64,000 bases of DNA from Pseudomonas paralcaligenes (GTDB lineage Bacteria > Pseudomonadota > Gammaproteobacteria > Pseudomonadales > Pseudomonadaceae). The DNA lies in the NCBI RefSeq assembly GCF_019655855.1, contig NZ_BPFX01000004.1:310001-374000 (forward strand), read 5' to 3'. The translations under genes were made by a program, and so were the position numbers. The notes beneath the pieces were generated by a model, which was given only the letters and a program-made list of their open reading frames with translations, made no database searches and was not told the origin of the DNA. Every line of letters begins with the position of its first letter. Within the stretch, counting starts at the first letter, position 1. Below are positions 44,803 through 58,317 of the stretch, piece after piece.

Positions 44803-45198
44803 AACGGGCTCCTGGCAGTCTGCCCGTTACAGTGGCCTCTCGACGCCGCCGAGGCTTGATCGCTTTGCACACCCGGCATGCCGAATTCGGCACACCGATG
44901 GCAGGGCTCAGGCCGCCTGGCGACGGGGCGCGGCGTGATCGAGCAGGAAATCGGCGGGGATCAGATCGGGATAACATGATCCGTCCCAGACCTCCTATTC
45001 CGATATCGAACAGGAGGCCTTCTCTTCATATCATGGCATCTACCCATAACTTGCCGAGCCGGGGTGGCGCTTAAGCCGGGCGGTCTGTGAGGGAGCGAAA
45101 GTCGGACCCAGACGCGCCCCAGCCGGTAAACTGCATCCTGTTCACTGCCGGTCACCCTCTCCACCTCGCCGGCCCCGCCCATCATCCGAGAGTCACCC
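44803..45198. other. Divergent promoter region with several palindromes
   Basis: No gene is supported in these 396 bp. There are a stem GTAACGGGC/GCCCGTTAC pair around the reductase start (about 44801-44830), a perfect 14-bp palindrome TGCCGAATTCGGCA (44879-44892), and a dyad CCTCCT...GATATC...AGGAGG (about 44991-45017). These could be operators for the reductase gene. A short minus-strand reading frame, 44771-44977, has AGGAGG upstream but shadow-like composition and is not called. Confidence 0.5.
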
Positions 45199-45792
45199 AT
45201 GGATCTATTCGGCATCGCCGTACTGGTGTTTCTGGTCACCGACCCGTTCGGCAACATCGCCATCTTCCTGGCCGCCCTGAAGAACGTCGCCCCGGAGCGG
45301 CGCGTGCGCGTGGCGCTGCGCGAGCTGCTGCTGGCGCTGGTGCTGCTGATGATCTTCCTCACCTTCGGCGAGAAGCTGCTCAGCGGCCTGGGCCTGTCGC
45401 GCGAGGCCACGGCCATCGCCGGCGGGATCATCCTGTTCGTCATCGCCATGCGCCTGATCTTCCCCCGCCCGGAGGGCGTGCTGGGCGACCTGCCGGACGG
45501 CGAGCCGCTGCTGGTGCCGCTGGCCACGCCGGCGGTGGCCGGCCCCTCGGCGCTGGCGATCCTGATGACCCTGCGCAGCACCTACGAAGGCCCGATCTGG
45601 GAGCTGTACCTGGCGGTCGGCCTGGCCTGGCTGGCCACCGCCAGCATCCTGCTGCAGGCCTCCTGGCTGCAGAAGTTCCTCGGCCCGCGCGGCCTCACCG
45701 CCGTGGAGCGGCTGACCGGCATGTTGCTGATCATGCTCAGCGTCGACATGCTGCTGGATAACCTGCAGAGCATCCTGCACATCGCCCCCTGA
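45199..45792 (+). CDS. MarC-family membrane protein
   Basis: This 197-residue protein has six predicted helices and the MarC hallmarks: LVTDPFGNIAIFLAALK at the start, LRLGLSREATAIAGGIILFVIAM-like central segment and VPLATPAVAGPSALAIL. The N-P-F and P-x-x-G/A-P motifs are typical. MarC proteins are integral inner-membrane proteins of unclear role; the early link to antibiotic resistance was not upheld. A small gap of 24 bp leads to the amidase gene. Confidence 0.9.
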   Translation: MDLFGIAVLVFLVTDPFGNIAIFLAALKNVAPERRVRVALRELLLALVLLMIFLTFGEKLLSGLGLSREATAIAGGIILFVIAMRLIFPRPEGVLGDLPDGEPLLVPLATPAVAGPSALAILMTLRSTYEGPIWELYLAVGLAWLATASILLQASWLQKFLGPRGLTAVERLTGMLLIMLSVDMLLDNLQSILHIAP

Positions 45793-45816
45793 TACCGAAC
45801 AGATGACCCGTTGCCG

Positions 45817-46587
45817 ATGAAAGCCGTCGCCCTCGTCCTCTCCGCCCTGCTCCTCGCCGGCTGCGCCAGCGGCCTGCGTATCGACGACAGCCTGCGCGCC
45901 CAGGGCCAGAGCAGCCGGGTGCAGTACATCGTGCTGCACTACACCTCCACCGACCTGCTGCGCTCCCTCGCGCTGCTGACCCGGGGCGAGGTCAGCGCGC
46001 ACTACCTGATCGACGACGGCTCGGCGAGGATCTACCGCCTGGTCGACGAGGACCGCCGCGCCTGGCACGCCGGCGACAGCGAATGGCAGGGCCGCACCTG
46101 GCTCAACGCGAGCACCATCGGCATCGAGCTGGTCAACCAGGGCTATTACGAAGGCCCGGCCGGGCGCTACTGGCAACCCTATGGCGAGGCGCAGATCGAA
46201 ACGCTGATCGCCCTGCTCAAGGACCTGGTGAAGCGCCACGACCTGCCGGTCGACAGCATCATCGGGCACAGCGACATCGCCCCCCAGCGCAAGGTCGACC
46301 CGGGCCCGCTGTTCCCCTGGAAGCGCCTGGCGGATGCCGGCCTGATCCGCTGGCCGGAGCCCGCCGCCGTGGTCCGCGAGCAGGCCCGCTTCGCCGCCGC
46401 GCTGCCGGAGGTGATCTGGTTCCAGGAGCAGCTGCACAAGCTCGGCTACGCGGTGCCGCGCACCGGTATCCTCGACCAGGCCACCCGCAACGTGCTGATC
46501 GCCTTCCAGATGAAGTACCGCCCGGCGCGCTACGACGGCGAGCCGGACGCGGAGAGCGCGGCGATTCTTCAGGTGCTGCAGCCCTAG
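45817..46587 (+). CDS. N-acetylmuramoyl-L-alanine amidase lipoprotein (AmiD/AmpDh2-like)
   Basis: The ATG at 45817 gives 256 residues with a lipoprotein signal (LLLAGC, lipid on Cys16). The amidase_2 domain (about 35-180) has zinc ligands in VLHYTS (His41) and GHSDIAPQRKVDPG, and a C-terminal peptidoglycan-binding helix bundle (FQEQLHKLGYAVPRTGILDQATRNVLIAFQ). It cleaves the amide bond between MurNAc and L-Ala from the periplasmic face. In P. aeruginosa, as I recall, ampDh2 lies close to kinB, consistent with this region. Confidence 0.9.
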   Translation: MKAVALVLSALLLAGCASGLRIDDSLRAQGQSSRVQYIVLHYTSTDLLRSLALLTRGEVSAHYLIDDGSARIYRLVDEDRRAWHAGDSEWQGRTWLNASTIGIELVNQGYYEGPAGRYWQPYGEAQIETLIALLKDLVKRHDLPVDSIIGHSDIAPQRKVDPGPLFPWKRLADAGLIRWPEPAAVVREQARFAAALPEVIWFQEQLHKLGYAVPRTGILDQATRNVLIAFQMKYRPARYDGEPDAESAAILQVLQP

Positions 46588-46596
46588 GCCCCACCG

Positions 46597-46654
46597 GTAG
46601 GGTGCGCCGTGCGCACCGCGATGATGCCGAGGCGGTGCGCGCAGCGCACCCTAC
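46597..46654. repeat. REP palindrome, GTAGGGTGCGCC family
   Basis: GTAGGGTGCGCCGTGCGCACC faces GGTGCGCGCAGCGCACCCTAC. It lies between convergent amidase and DUF3313 genes and may work as a bidirectional transcript end. Confidence 0.85.
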
Positions 46655-46665
46655 ACAGAGTCCGA

Positions 46666-47322
46666 TCAGGGCTTGAAGCTGCGCGCGTCCCTGGCCCAGG
46701 TATCGAGGGCCGGCTTGAGGTCGTCCAGGGTCAGCCTCGTGTCGCTGTTCTCCAGCTGCAGACCGTGGCCCTTGCGCACCACGCGCACCATGGGCTGGCC
46801 GTCGCGCGCGGCGACGGCCTCCATTTCCACGTAGATCACGGTGTCGCGGTCCCGCGTGCCGGCGGCCGTGTTGGCGGCGGCCAGCACCAGGGCGATGGGG
46901 ATCACCTCGTAGGCATGCAGGCCCTCGGCCGAGACGTCCACCCCGGTGATGGCGCTGCGCAGCACCAGGCTGTCCCGGTCGGGCGTGTCGACCACTGGCA
47001 TGCGCTGGGAAACCTCGCGCGCGATGGCCTGCCGCAGGTAGTCGGCGATCCGCTCGAGGGTGTCCTGGCTGACCTGGTCGCTGGGCCTGGGCGCCGGGTG
47101 GAACACCGGCTGCTCCACGTAGACCGAGCGGTAGTCGGCGTCCTTGAAGTCCGGCGAGACCCAGCGCAGCACCGGCGCGCCGCTGGCCGAGGTCGTTGGC
47201 CGCAGCTGCGAATAGTCGGCGAGGAAGCCTGAGTACTGGGAGGGTTGGGTGGTCTGGCTGGCGCAGCCGGCCAGCAGAACGCCGGCGAGCAGACCCAGGC
47301 AAAGCGGATTGGCGTGGCGCAT
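46666..47322 (-). CDS. DUF3313 lipoprotein
   Basis: The 218-residue product has a lipoprotein signal (LLAGVLLAGC, lipid on Cys20). The remainder matches DUF3313: YSGFLADYSQL near the start, YRSVYVEQPVFHP, ERIADYLRQAIAREVSQRMPVVDTP and ALDTWARDARSF. Members are outer-membrane or periplasmic lipoproteins of unknown role. Confidence 0.82.
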   Translation of the reverse strand: MRHANPLCLGLLAGVLLAGCASQTTQPSQYSGFLADYSQLRPTTSASGAPVLRWVSPDFKDADYRSVYVEQPVFHPAPRPSDQVSQDTLERIADYLRQAIAREVSQRMPVVDTPDRDSLVLRSAITGVDVSAEGLHAYEVIPIALVLAAANTAAGTRDRDTVIYVEMEAVAARDGQPMVRVVRKGHGLQLENSDTRLTLDDLKPALDTWARDARSFKP

Positions 47323-47390
47323 CGGCGGACTCTCCTGTCCGGGGGCGTCCGTCCAGCCTAGATGCCGCTCCGCCGCCCCGCCAGGCGCGG

Positions 47391-47786
47391 CTAGCCTCCC
47401 GCCAGTTCGCCCAGACGACTGGCCAGCAGGTTGAGGTCGTAGGGCTTGACGATGCTGTCGGTGGCAGCGGCGGTGTCGCGGGCACGCACCTCATCGAGCA
47501 GTTCGCGCTCGCTGTAGCCGCTGGCGAACAGCACCGGCAGGGTCGGCCGCAGTTGGCGCGCGGCCTCGACCAGCGCGCGCCCGTCCATGCCGGGCAGGCC
47601 GATGTCGCTCATCAGCAGGTCGAACGGCTGGTCCCCGCGCAGCACTTCGAGCGCGCTGGGGCCGTCGCGCAGGGCATGGACGCGGTAGCCGAACTCTTCG
47701 AGCACCTCCACGGTGAGTTGGCGGACGACGTCATCGTCTTCGACCAGCAGAACGGTCTTTGCGGCGGTGGAGTCGGTCTCGGTCAT
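47391..47786 (-). CDS. Single-domain response regulator
   Basis: The ATG at 47784-47786 gives 131 residues, a receiver and nothing else: acidic pair in VLLVEDDDVVRQL, phosphoacceptor Asp61 in LLMSDIGLPGMDGR, Lys in IVKPYDL near residue 115. It resembles the receiver domains that shut off hybrid kinases (FixL/PAS-kinase type). It is divergent from the giant hybrid kinase gene, so it is probably its partner. Confidence 0.9.
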   Translation of the reverse strand: MTETDSTAAKTVLLVEDDDVVRQLTVEVLEEFGYRVHALRDGPSALEVLRGDQPFDLLMSDIGLPGMDGRALVEAARQLRPTLPVLFASGYSERELLDEVRARDTAAATDSIVKPYDLNLLASRLGELAGG

Positions 47787-47900
47787 GGGGTTCTCTGTTT
47801 CGGCGCGCGGAATGCGCAAATGTTTGGCAAACTTTCGGGAGACGCACGCTGTCAGTGTGCCACACGCACCCCGGATAAGAAGCAGCGAGACAATCAGTGA

Positions 47901-51403
<3,503 letters not shown>

Positions 51404-51404
<1 letters not shown>

Positions 51405-52213
51405 TGCCCGACGAGATCGAACTGCGCCTGCTGATCGAGGCGATCTACCTGCGCTACAGCTACGACTTCCGCGACTACGCGGGGGCCTCGCTGAAGCGCC
51501 GGGTGCGCCAGGCGCAGGCCCAGCTGGATTGCCCGACCATCTCGGCGCTGCAGGAGCGCATCCTGCACGACCCCAAGGCGTTCATGCAGTTGCTGCAGTA
51601 CCTCACCATCCCGGTCAGCGAGATGTTCCGCGACCCGAGCTACTTCCTGGCCCTGCGCGAGCAGGTGGTGCCGCTGCTGCACACCTACCCGTCGCTGAAA
51701 GTCTGGGTGGCTGGCTGCAGCACCGGCGAGGAGGTGTATTCGCTGGCCATCCTGCTGCGCGAGGAAGGCCTGCTGGAGCGCACCATGATCTACGCCACGG
51801 ACATCAACCCGCACTCGCTGGAAAAGGCCGAGCAGGGCATCTTCGCCCTCGACAACTTGCGCACCTACACCCAGAACTACCAGCTCTCCGGCGGCAAGCG
51901 GGCGTTCTCCGACTACTACTCGGCGGCCTACGACCGGGTGCTGTTCGACAAGTCGCTGCGCGCCAACGTGACCTTCGCCGATCACAGCCTGGCTACCGAC
52001 AGCGTGTTCGCCGAGACTCATCTGGTGTCCTGCCGCAACGTGCTGATCTACTTCAACCGCGACCTGCAGGACCGCGCGCTCGGCCTGTTCCACGACTCGC
52101 TCTGCCACCGTGGCTTCCTCGGCCTGGGCAGCAAGGAAAGCATCGACTTCTCCGCCTACGCCAAGCAGTTCGAGGCGCTTGCGCGCCCCGAGCGGATCTT
52201 CCGCAAGCGATGA
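51404..52213 (+). CDS. CheR-type protein methyltransferase
   Basis: The 269-residue protein overlaps the kinase stop by one base. An N-terminal helical part (about 1-85) precedes the SAM-binding domain with VWVAGCSTGEEVYSLAI (about 100-116), YATDINPHSLEKAEQGIF and SCRNVLIYF, all CheR hallmarks. CheR normally methylates chemoreceptor glutamates. No receptor is encoded nearby, so the target may be the coiled coil of the hybrid kinase. Confidence 0.92.
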
Positions 52214-52824
52214 ACGGCCAGCGGCGGATCATCCTGCGCGGCCGCGCCCGGGCCCCGCTGGAGGCGCTTGTGATCGGCGCCTCGGCCGGCGGCGTGGAAG
52301 CGCTGTTGCAGCTGCTCGCTGAGCTGCCTGCGGACTACCGGCTGCCGGTGGTCTGCCTGCTGCACCTGCCGGACCGCAGCGACAGCCTGCTCGCCGAGCT
52401 GCTCGCCCAGCGCCTGGCGCTGCCGGCCAAGGAGGCCGAGGACAAGGAAGGCCTGCGCGGCGGTGTGGTCTATGTGGCGCCGGCCGGCTACCACCTGTCC
52501 ATCGAGACCGATCGCAGCTTCTCGCTCAGCCGCGAGGAGCCGCGGCATTTCTCGCGCCCGTCGATCGATATCCTCTTCGAGTCCGCCGCCGACGCCTATG
52601 GCGAGCGGCTTGCCGGCGCCCTGCTCACCGGCGCCAACGAGGATGGCGCGGCCGGAATGCTGGCGATCCAGCGAGCCGGTGGCTTGACTCTGGTGCAGGA
52701 GCCGTCCGACGCTCAGGTACCCACCATGCCGGAGGCGGCGCTGGCGCTGCTGCAACCGGACTTTCTCCTGCCCATCGCCACCATGCGCCCGCTGCTGGCC
52801 GAACTGGATGCCCTGCCATGCTGA
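52210..52824 (+). CDS. CheB-type methylesterase without receiver domain
   Basis: The 204-residue product is only the catalytic CheB domain: Ser25 in GASAGGVEAL, His52 in LLHLPDRS, and Asp145 in TGANEDGAAG form the triad. Normal CheB has an N-terminal receiver of about 130 residues, which is missing here; a separate receiver (47391-47786) or the downstream receiver-kinase could regulate it. It overlaps cheR by 4 bases and the next gene by 7. Confidence 0.92.
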   Translation: MNGQRRIILRGRARAPLEALVIGASAGGVEALLQLLAELPADYRLPVVCLLHLPDRSDSLLAELLAQRLALPAKEAEDKEGLRGGVVYVAPAGYHLSIETDRSFSLSREEPRHFSRPSIDILFESAADAYGERLAGALLTGANEDGAAGMLAIQRAGGLTLVQEPSDAQVPTMPEAALALLQPDFLLPIATMRPLLAELDALPC

Positions 52825-54005
52825 GGAAGATTGAAGCCAAGCTGTTGATCGTCGACGACCTGCCGGAGAACCTGCTGGCCCTGCAGTCGCTGATACAGGG
52901 CGAGGACCGCACGGTGTTCCAGGCCAGCAGCGCCGACGAGGCGCTGTCGCTGCTGCTCGAACACGAGTTCGCCCTGGCCATTCTCGACGTCAAGATGCCG
53001 GGCATGAACGGCTTCGAGCTGGCCGAGCTGATGCGCGGCACGGAGAAGACCAAGCACATCCCGATCATCTTCGTCAGCGCCGTCGGCCGAGAGATGGACT
53101 ACGCCTTCAAGGGCTACGAGAGCGGCGCGGTGGACTTCCTGCACAAGCCGCTGTCGCCCTACGAGGTGCGCAGCAAGGTGGCGATGTTCGTCGAGCTGTA
53201 CCGCCACCGCAAGGCCCTGAGCCTGCAGCTGGAGGACCTGGAGGCCGGGCGCCGCGAGCAGGAAGCGCTGCTCGCCGAGCTGCGCGAGACCCAGGCCGAG
53301 CTGCAGAAGGCGGTGCAGATGCGCGACGTGTTCATGTCCATCGCCTCCCACGAGCTGCGCACGCCGCTCAACGGCCTGATCCTCGACGTGCAGCTGCGCA
53401 AGCTGCGCCTGCAGCAGGGCCGCGACGATGCCTTCACCCTGGAGAAGCTGCGCGAGATGGTCGCCCGCGACGAGCGGCAGATCCGCAGCCTGACCCGGCT
53501 GATCGACGACATGCTCGATGTCTCGCGCATCCGCACCGGCAAGCTGTCCGTACGCCCGCAGCCGGCCGACCTCGGCGTGCTGGCCGGCAACGTGGTGGAA
53601 AGCCTGGCCGCGCAGTTCGCCAGCGCCGGCAGCCATATCGAACTGGAGGTGGAAGGGCCCGCGCCGGTGCTGATGGACGAGTTCCGCATCGAGCAGGTGC
53701 TGGCCAACCTGTTGACCAACGCGCTGCGCTACGGTGACGGCAAGCCGGTGTCGGTGCGGGTCAAGGTGGAGGACGATTTCGTCCGCGCCGAGGTGCGCGA
53801 CCAGGGCATGGGCATCTCCGAGGCGGACCAGCGGCGGGTATTCGAGCAGTTCGAGCGGGTGGCCGGCACCAGTGTCGCCCAGGGGCTGGGGCTGGGCCTG
53901 TTCATCAGCGAACAGATCGTCCAGGCCCACGGCGGGCGCATCGAGCTGAGCAGCCGCCTCGGCGAGGGCTCGTGCTTCACCGTCGTGCTGCCGCACCGGG
54001 CCTGA
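52818..54005 (+). CDS. Receiver-histidine kinase
   Basis: This 395-residue soluble protein has an N-terminal receiver (Asp57 in AILDVKMPG), a short coiled coil (about 130-165) and a histidine kinase module with His178 in SIASHELRTPLNG and ATPase motifs NLLTNALRYGDG and GLGLGLFISEQI. It has no membrane segment, so it must be fed by other phosphotransfer proteins, most likely the hybrid kinase upstream. It ends the signalling operon, 4 bp before the first UAS of the next promoter. Confidence 0.92.
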   Translation: MLRKIEAKLLIVDDLPENLLALQSLIQGEDRTVFQASSADEALSLLLEHEFALAILDVKMPGMNGFELAELMRGTEKTKHIPIIFVSAVGREMDYAFKGYESGAVDFLHKPLSPYEVRSKVAMFVELYRHRKALSLQLEDLEAGRREQEALLAELRETQAELQKAVQMRDVFMSIASHELRTPLNGLILDVQLRKLRLQQGRDDAFTLEKLREMVARDERQIRSLTRLIDDMLDVSRIRTGKLSVRPQPADLGVLAGNVVESLAAQFASAGSHIELEVEGPAPVLMDEFRIEQVLANLLTNALRYGDGKPVSVRVKVEDDFVRAEVRDQGMGISEADQRRVFEQFERVAGTSVAQGLGLGLFISEQIVQAHGGRIELSSRLGEGSCFTVVLPHRA

Positions 54006-54008
54006 TCG

Positions 54009-54044
54009 TGCAAATTGCATGCGCCATGCATCGTGCATCTTGCA
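54009..54044. promoter_or_regulatory. Pair of TGCA-N3-TGCA palindromes (candidate activator sites)
   Basis: TGCAAATTGCA at 54009-54019 and TGCATCTTGCA at 54034-54044 share the form TGCA-N3-TGCA. A matching pair is at 58211-58252, on the far side of kinB-algB. Their place about 75-110 bp upstream of a sigma54-like promoter is that of enhancer sites. Confidence 0.65.
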
Positions 54045-54076
54045 AAGCGCATGGCACATGCTGGTGCGAATAAATA

Positions 54077-54089
54077 TAACTACTTGATT
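54077..54089 (-). promoter_or_regulatory. IHF site
   Basis: On the minus strand AATCAAGTAGTTA fits the IHF consensus WATCAANNNNTTR at every position. It lies between the TGCA palindromes and the -24 element, where IHF bends DNA in sigma54 promoters. Confidence 0.6.
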
Positions 54090-54117
54090 TTAAAGGAGAT
54101 TAAGGCCAGCAAAAGAC

Positions 54118-54133
54118 TGGCACGAGCGCTGCA
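54118..54133 (+). promoter_or_regulatory. sigma54-type promoter
   Basis: TGGCACGAGCGCTGCA has the invariant GG and GC ten bases apart and one mismatch from TGGCACG-N4-TTGCA. It ends 45 bp before the next start codon. Confidence 0.75.
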
Positions 54134-54178
54134 ACATCAGTCACGTAAGCCCCGACTGATCGCTAATGGAGAAGCGCC

Positions 54179-54481
54179 ATGCACACTGTCCGACTGAGCC
54201 TGTTCTGCGCCGCTGCATTGCTGGTCAACGGAGCTTACGCCACCGATCTCACCGGTTCGGCCGGCGCCGCCGCCAAGACCGCCGAACTTACCGTCTCCAC
54301 CTCCATGGTCAGTGACACTCGCACCAGCGCGCTGCTGGAAGGCTTCGGCGAGCTGCGCCGGCAGGCCTCCCGCGCCGCTCGCGAGGATGGCCAGTGGCTG
54401 CGCATTTCCGACCAGGGCGAGACCGACACCGCCACGCGCCAGCCGAGTCCCGCAGACAGCACCCCGCGCTGGGTGTTCTGA
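54179..54481 (+). CDS. Small exported protein under a sigma54-like promoter
   Basis: The 100-residue protein starts at the ATG at 54179 (GGAGAAGCGCC before it). It has a signal peptide (MHTVRLSLFCAAALLVNGAYA) and an 80-residue mature part without a recognised domain, rich in Thr, Ser and Ala, with a helical stretch LLEGFGELRRQASRAAREDG and a Trp near the C-terminus. The full set of promoter elements upstream supports that it is real. Function unknown; probably periplasmic. Confidence 0.75.
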   Translation: MHTVRLSLFCAAALLVNGAYATDLTGSAGAAAKTAELTVSTSMVSDTRTSALLEGFGELRRQASRAAREDGQWLRISDQGETDTATRQPSPADSTPRWVF

Positions 54482-54508
54482 CGACTCTGACCGACCAGGA
54501 ATCCCGCC

Positions 54509-54694
54509 ATGTCCAGAAGCGCCATCTTCCTGCTGATCATGACTCTGTTGAGCCTGTTCACCCTGTGGCTGAACCCCGGCCTGGAAGAGATCCCCGCGCT
54601 GGCGCTCAAATGTGCCGCAGGCTTCTTCGGCCTGGCCTTCCTGGTGGCGCTGATGGCGGGCCGCCGCTTCAAGTTCGATCCGATCCTGCGCTGA
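54509..54694 (+). CDS. Small membrane protein, 61 residues
   Basis: Two hydrophobic helices (AIFLLIMTLLSLFTLWLN and LALKCAAGFFGLAFLVALMAG) with a short acidic turn between, ending in a basic tail. It lies 27 bp after the secreted protein gene, with no terminator between, so it is probably in the same operon. Not matched to any family I know. Confidence 0.65.
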   Translation: MSRSAIFLLIMTLLSLFTLWLNPGLEEIPALALKCAAGFFGLAFLVALMAGRRFKFDPILR

Positions 54695-54765
54695 AACCGA
54701 TCCCGTCTGATTCGCAGGGTGTCGCGGGGTCGCCCAGGTCGCGCGCACCGGACGCCAAAGCGGAA

Positions 54766-54899
54766 GGCTATGTCCACGTTACGTGTTGGTGGCGCAATCC
54801 TGCTTTTGTGGGAGCGGCTGGGCGGCATTCCGATTGGCCGCGAAATTCGCGGATAAATCCGCTCCCACAAGGTGTACAACAACTAACGGGGACATAGCC
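54766..54899. mobile_element. 134-bp MITE-like element, copy B, with 8-bp target duplication
   Basis: The ends are inverted (GGCTATGTCCACGTTA and, reading inward from the right, GGCTATGTCCCCGTTA) and a perfect 8-bp direct repeat AAGCGGAA abuts each side (54758-54765 and 54900-54907). Same length as copy A at 10914-11047. It lies in the 303-bp gap between the small membrane protein gene and kinB, in which nothing else is recognised. Confidence 0.88.
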
Positions 54900-54997
54900 A
54901 AGCGGAACCTCATGAGGTACGCACGGCCTGGGCGACCCCGCGACACCCTACACCGCAATCCCGACCCATCGCGCCGCAGGCAGCCTTTCGCCGGCCG

Positions 54998-56794
54998 TCA
55001 GACCGGCAGGCTGAAGTAGAAGTTGGCGCCCTCGCCGGGGCGCGAGTAGACGCCTAGCCGGCCGCCGTGCAACTGGACGATCTCCCGCGCCAGCGCCAGC
55101 CCCAGCCCGACCCCGCCCTTGCGCCGCCCCACCTGCACGAACGGCTCGAAGATGCGCGCCTGCTGGCCGAAGGGAATGCCCTCGCCCTCGTCCTGCACGC
55201 TGACGATCACCTGTTCGCCATGACGGCGCGCCTGCAGCTGCACCTTGCCGCCCGGGTTGCTGTGGCGCAGGGCGTTGCTGACCAGGTTGTTGAGCACCCG
55301 CTCCAGCTGCCCGGCGTCGAGGTTGAGGCGTGGCAGCGGCTCGTGGGCCTCGCAGACAAGGGTCACGCCGCGCTCCACCGCCTCTTCGGCGAAGCGCTCG
55401 TGGGTCTGGTCGACCATCGCGGTCAGGTCGTACGGGTTGCGCTGCAGGGTCTGCAGGCCGTTCTGGTAGCGCGAGAACTCCAGCAGGTCGTCGATCAGTT
55501 GCACCAGCCGGCGCATTTCCTCGTCGACGGTGCGCATCAGCTCCTGCTCGCGCCCGCCCGGCTCCAGCGACAGCCGCTCGCGCAGCAGGCTGAAGGCCAT
55601 GTGCATGCCGGTGATCGGCGTGCGCAGCTCGTGGGAGGCGCGCAGGACGAACTCGTTGCGCACCCGCTCGAAGGTGCGCTGCTCGGTGACGTCGCGCAGC
55701 ACCATCACCGCCCCCACGCTGCCGCCCTCGCGCAGCTGCACCGGGGTCAGGGCCCAGGCCAGCAGGCGCACCTCGCCGTCGCGACCGATCTGCAGGTCGG
55801 CCGGCGGCTCGCGCATCAGCTCACCGGCGAGCACCTGGCGCAGCGCCTCGTCCACCGCGTGGCCGGGCAGCAACGGGCCGATGGGCTGGTCCTGGATGTC
55901 CACGCTCCACGACAGCTGGCGCAGCGCCACCGGGTTGGCGTGTTCGACGCGGCCCTGGGCGTCGAGGATGACCAAGCCGTCGTCGATGCTGTCGAGCACC
56001 GCCTTCAGGCGGCCCTCGCTGTTGAGCACCTGGTTGAGGTTGCTCGAATGGTACTGGCGCAGGGCCTCGGTCATCAGGCCGAAGCGCCGGCTCAGCACCG
56101 CCAGCTCGACCACCGGCGACACCGGCAGCACCACGTCGTACTGGCCGCGGCCGACCTGGTCGGCGGCCCGCGCCAGCAGGTCGATGGGGGCGCCGAAGCG
56201 GCGGGCGATGCCGTTGGCGGTGAGCACGCCGATCGCCAGCACCGACAGGCCCATGAGGGCGAGCAGCACGGCGATCAGCTGGGAACGTTCGCCGGCCTTC
56301 TTCTCGGCCTCGATGACCCGCTCCACCACCTGGTCCTGCTCGTCGAGCAGGTGGTTGCGCAACCGCTTGAAGGCCTCGGTGAAGGGCTTGTGGGTGGCCA
56401 GGTTGTGCGGCGTCTCGCCGGCGGGCGTGCCGCTGGCGGCCGCCTGCTCCATCTGGTCGTAGAGCGTCGCGGCTTCCTCGAGTCCACGCTTGTAGCGCTC
56501 TCCCAGGTCGGCGCCGAGCCCCTCGGCGAGGGTCGAGCGGAAGGCCTGGCGAATGCTCGCGAGGCCGTCCGGGTCCGGGTTCTGGTCGATCAGCACGATC
56601 AGTTCATCGCCCAGGTGCTGGCGCAGCTTCTGGCCGACCTGCACGGCGGTGAAGCCGCGCTGGATCAGCTCGCTCTGGCCGCGCGCCATCTGGGTGACGC
56701 TGTACAGCCCGAGCAGCAGGCCCATCAGCGCCACGGTGATCAGCGCGGAAATGCTCAGGAACAGCCGGGTGCGAAGCTTCATCGGCAGCTTCAT
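54998..56794 (-). CDS. kinB: KinB, sensor kinase of AlgB
   Basis: The 598-residue protein has a first membrane helix (about 11-33), a periplasmic helical part, a second helix (about 172-196), a HAMP-like segment, a PAS domain (about 255-370), and the kinase core with His388 in RASHELRTPITG, NLVSNALRHSNPGG and GVGLGLALAREIV. The N-terminus MKLRTRLFLSISALITVALMG is typical of KinB. KinB acts mostly as the phosphatase/kinase of AlgB and thereby on alginate synthesis and virulence in P. aeruginosa. It lies 13 bp downstream of algB. Confidence 0.93.
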   Translation of the reverse strand: MKLPMKLRTRLFLSISALITVALMGLLLGLYSVTQMARGQSELIQRGFTAVQVGQKLRQHLGDELIVLIDQNPDPDGLASIRQAFRSTLAEGLGADLGERYKRGLEEAATLYDQMEQAAASGTPAGETPHNLATHKPFTEAFKRLRNHLLDEQDQVVERVIEAEKKAGERSQLIAVLLALMGLSVLAIGVLTANGIARRFGAPIDLLARAADQVGRGQYDVVLPVSPVVELAVLSRRFGLMTEALRQYHSSNLNQVLNSEGRLKAVLDSIDDGLVILDAQGRVEHANPVALRQLSWSVDIQDQPIGPLLPGHAVDEALRQVLAGELMREPPADLQIGRDGEVRLLAWALTPVQLREGGSVGAVMVLRDVTEQRTFERVRNEFVLRASHELRTPITGMHMAFSLLRERLSLEPGGREQELMRTVDEEMRRLVQLIDDLLEFSRYQNGLQTLQRNPYDLTAMVDQTHERFAEEAVERGVTLVCEAHEPLPRLNLDAGQLERVLNNLVSNALRHSNPGGKVQLQARRHGEQVIVSVQDEGEGIPFGQQARIFEPFVQVGRRKGGVGLGLALAREIVQLHGGRLGVYSRPGEGANFYFSLPV

Positions 56795-56807
56795 GGTGAC
56801 CCCATGG

Positions 56808-58160
<1,353 letters not shown>

Positions 58161-58210
58161 CGTTTCTTCTCTTGGTGCGTCGGCCTGGAGGGTTAGTGTC
58201 GTAAGTTTCG

Positions 58211-58252
58211 TGCAAGTTGCACGGAAATTTTTGCGCAATCCTGCATGCTGCA
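58211..58252. promoter_or_regulatory. Pair of TGCA-N3-TGCA palindromes between algB and the DUF2383 gene
   Basis: TGCAAGTTGCA (58211-58221) and TGCATGCTGCA (58242-58252), with centres 31 bp apart, match the pair at 54009-54044. They could serve the plus-strand gene, algB itself, or both. Confidence 0.65.
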
Positions 58253-58317
58253 CGCCCCGCCTGGTTTGCATGATATTTATCTTATTGAAATATAAGGAAA
58301 ATTAAGTCAAATACGGC

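Noticed and set aside
44771..44977. 68-residue minus-strand frame preceded by AGGAGG upstream of the reductase gene
   Set aside because: It overlaps the reductase start, is Arg/Pro-rich and matches no family. Another frame there (…PADFLLDHAAPRRQAA) has no start codon. A decayed fragment is possible but not supported.
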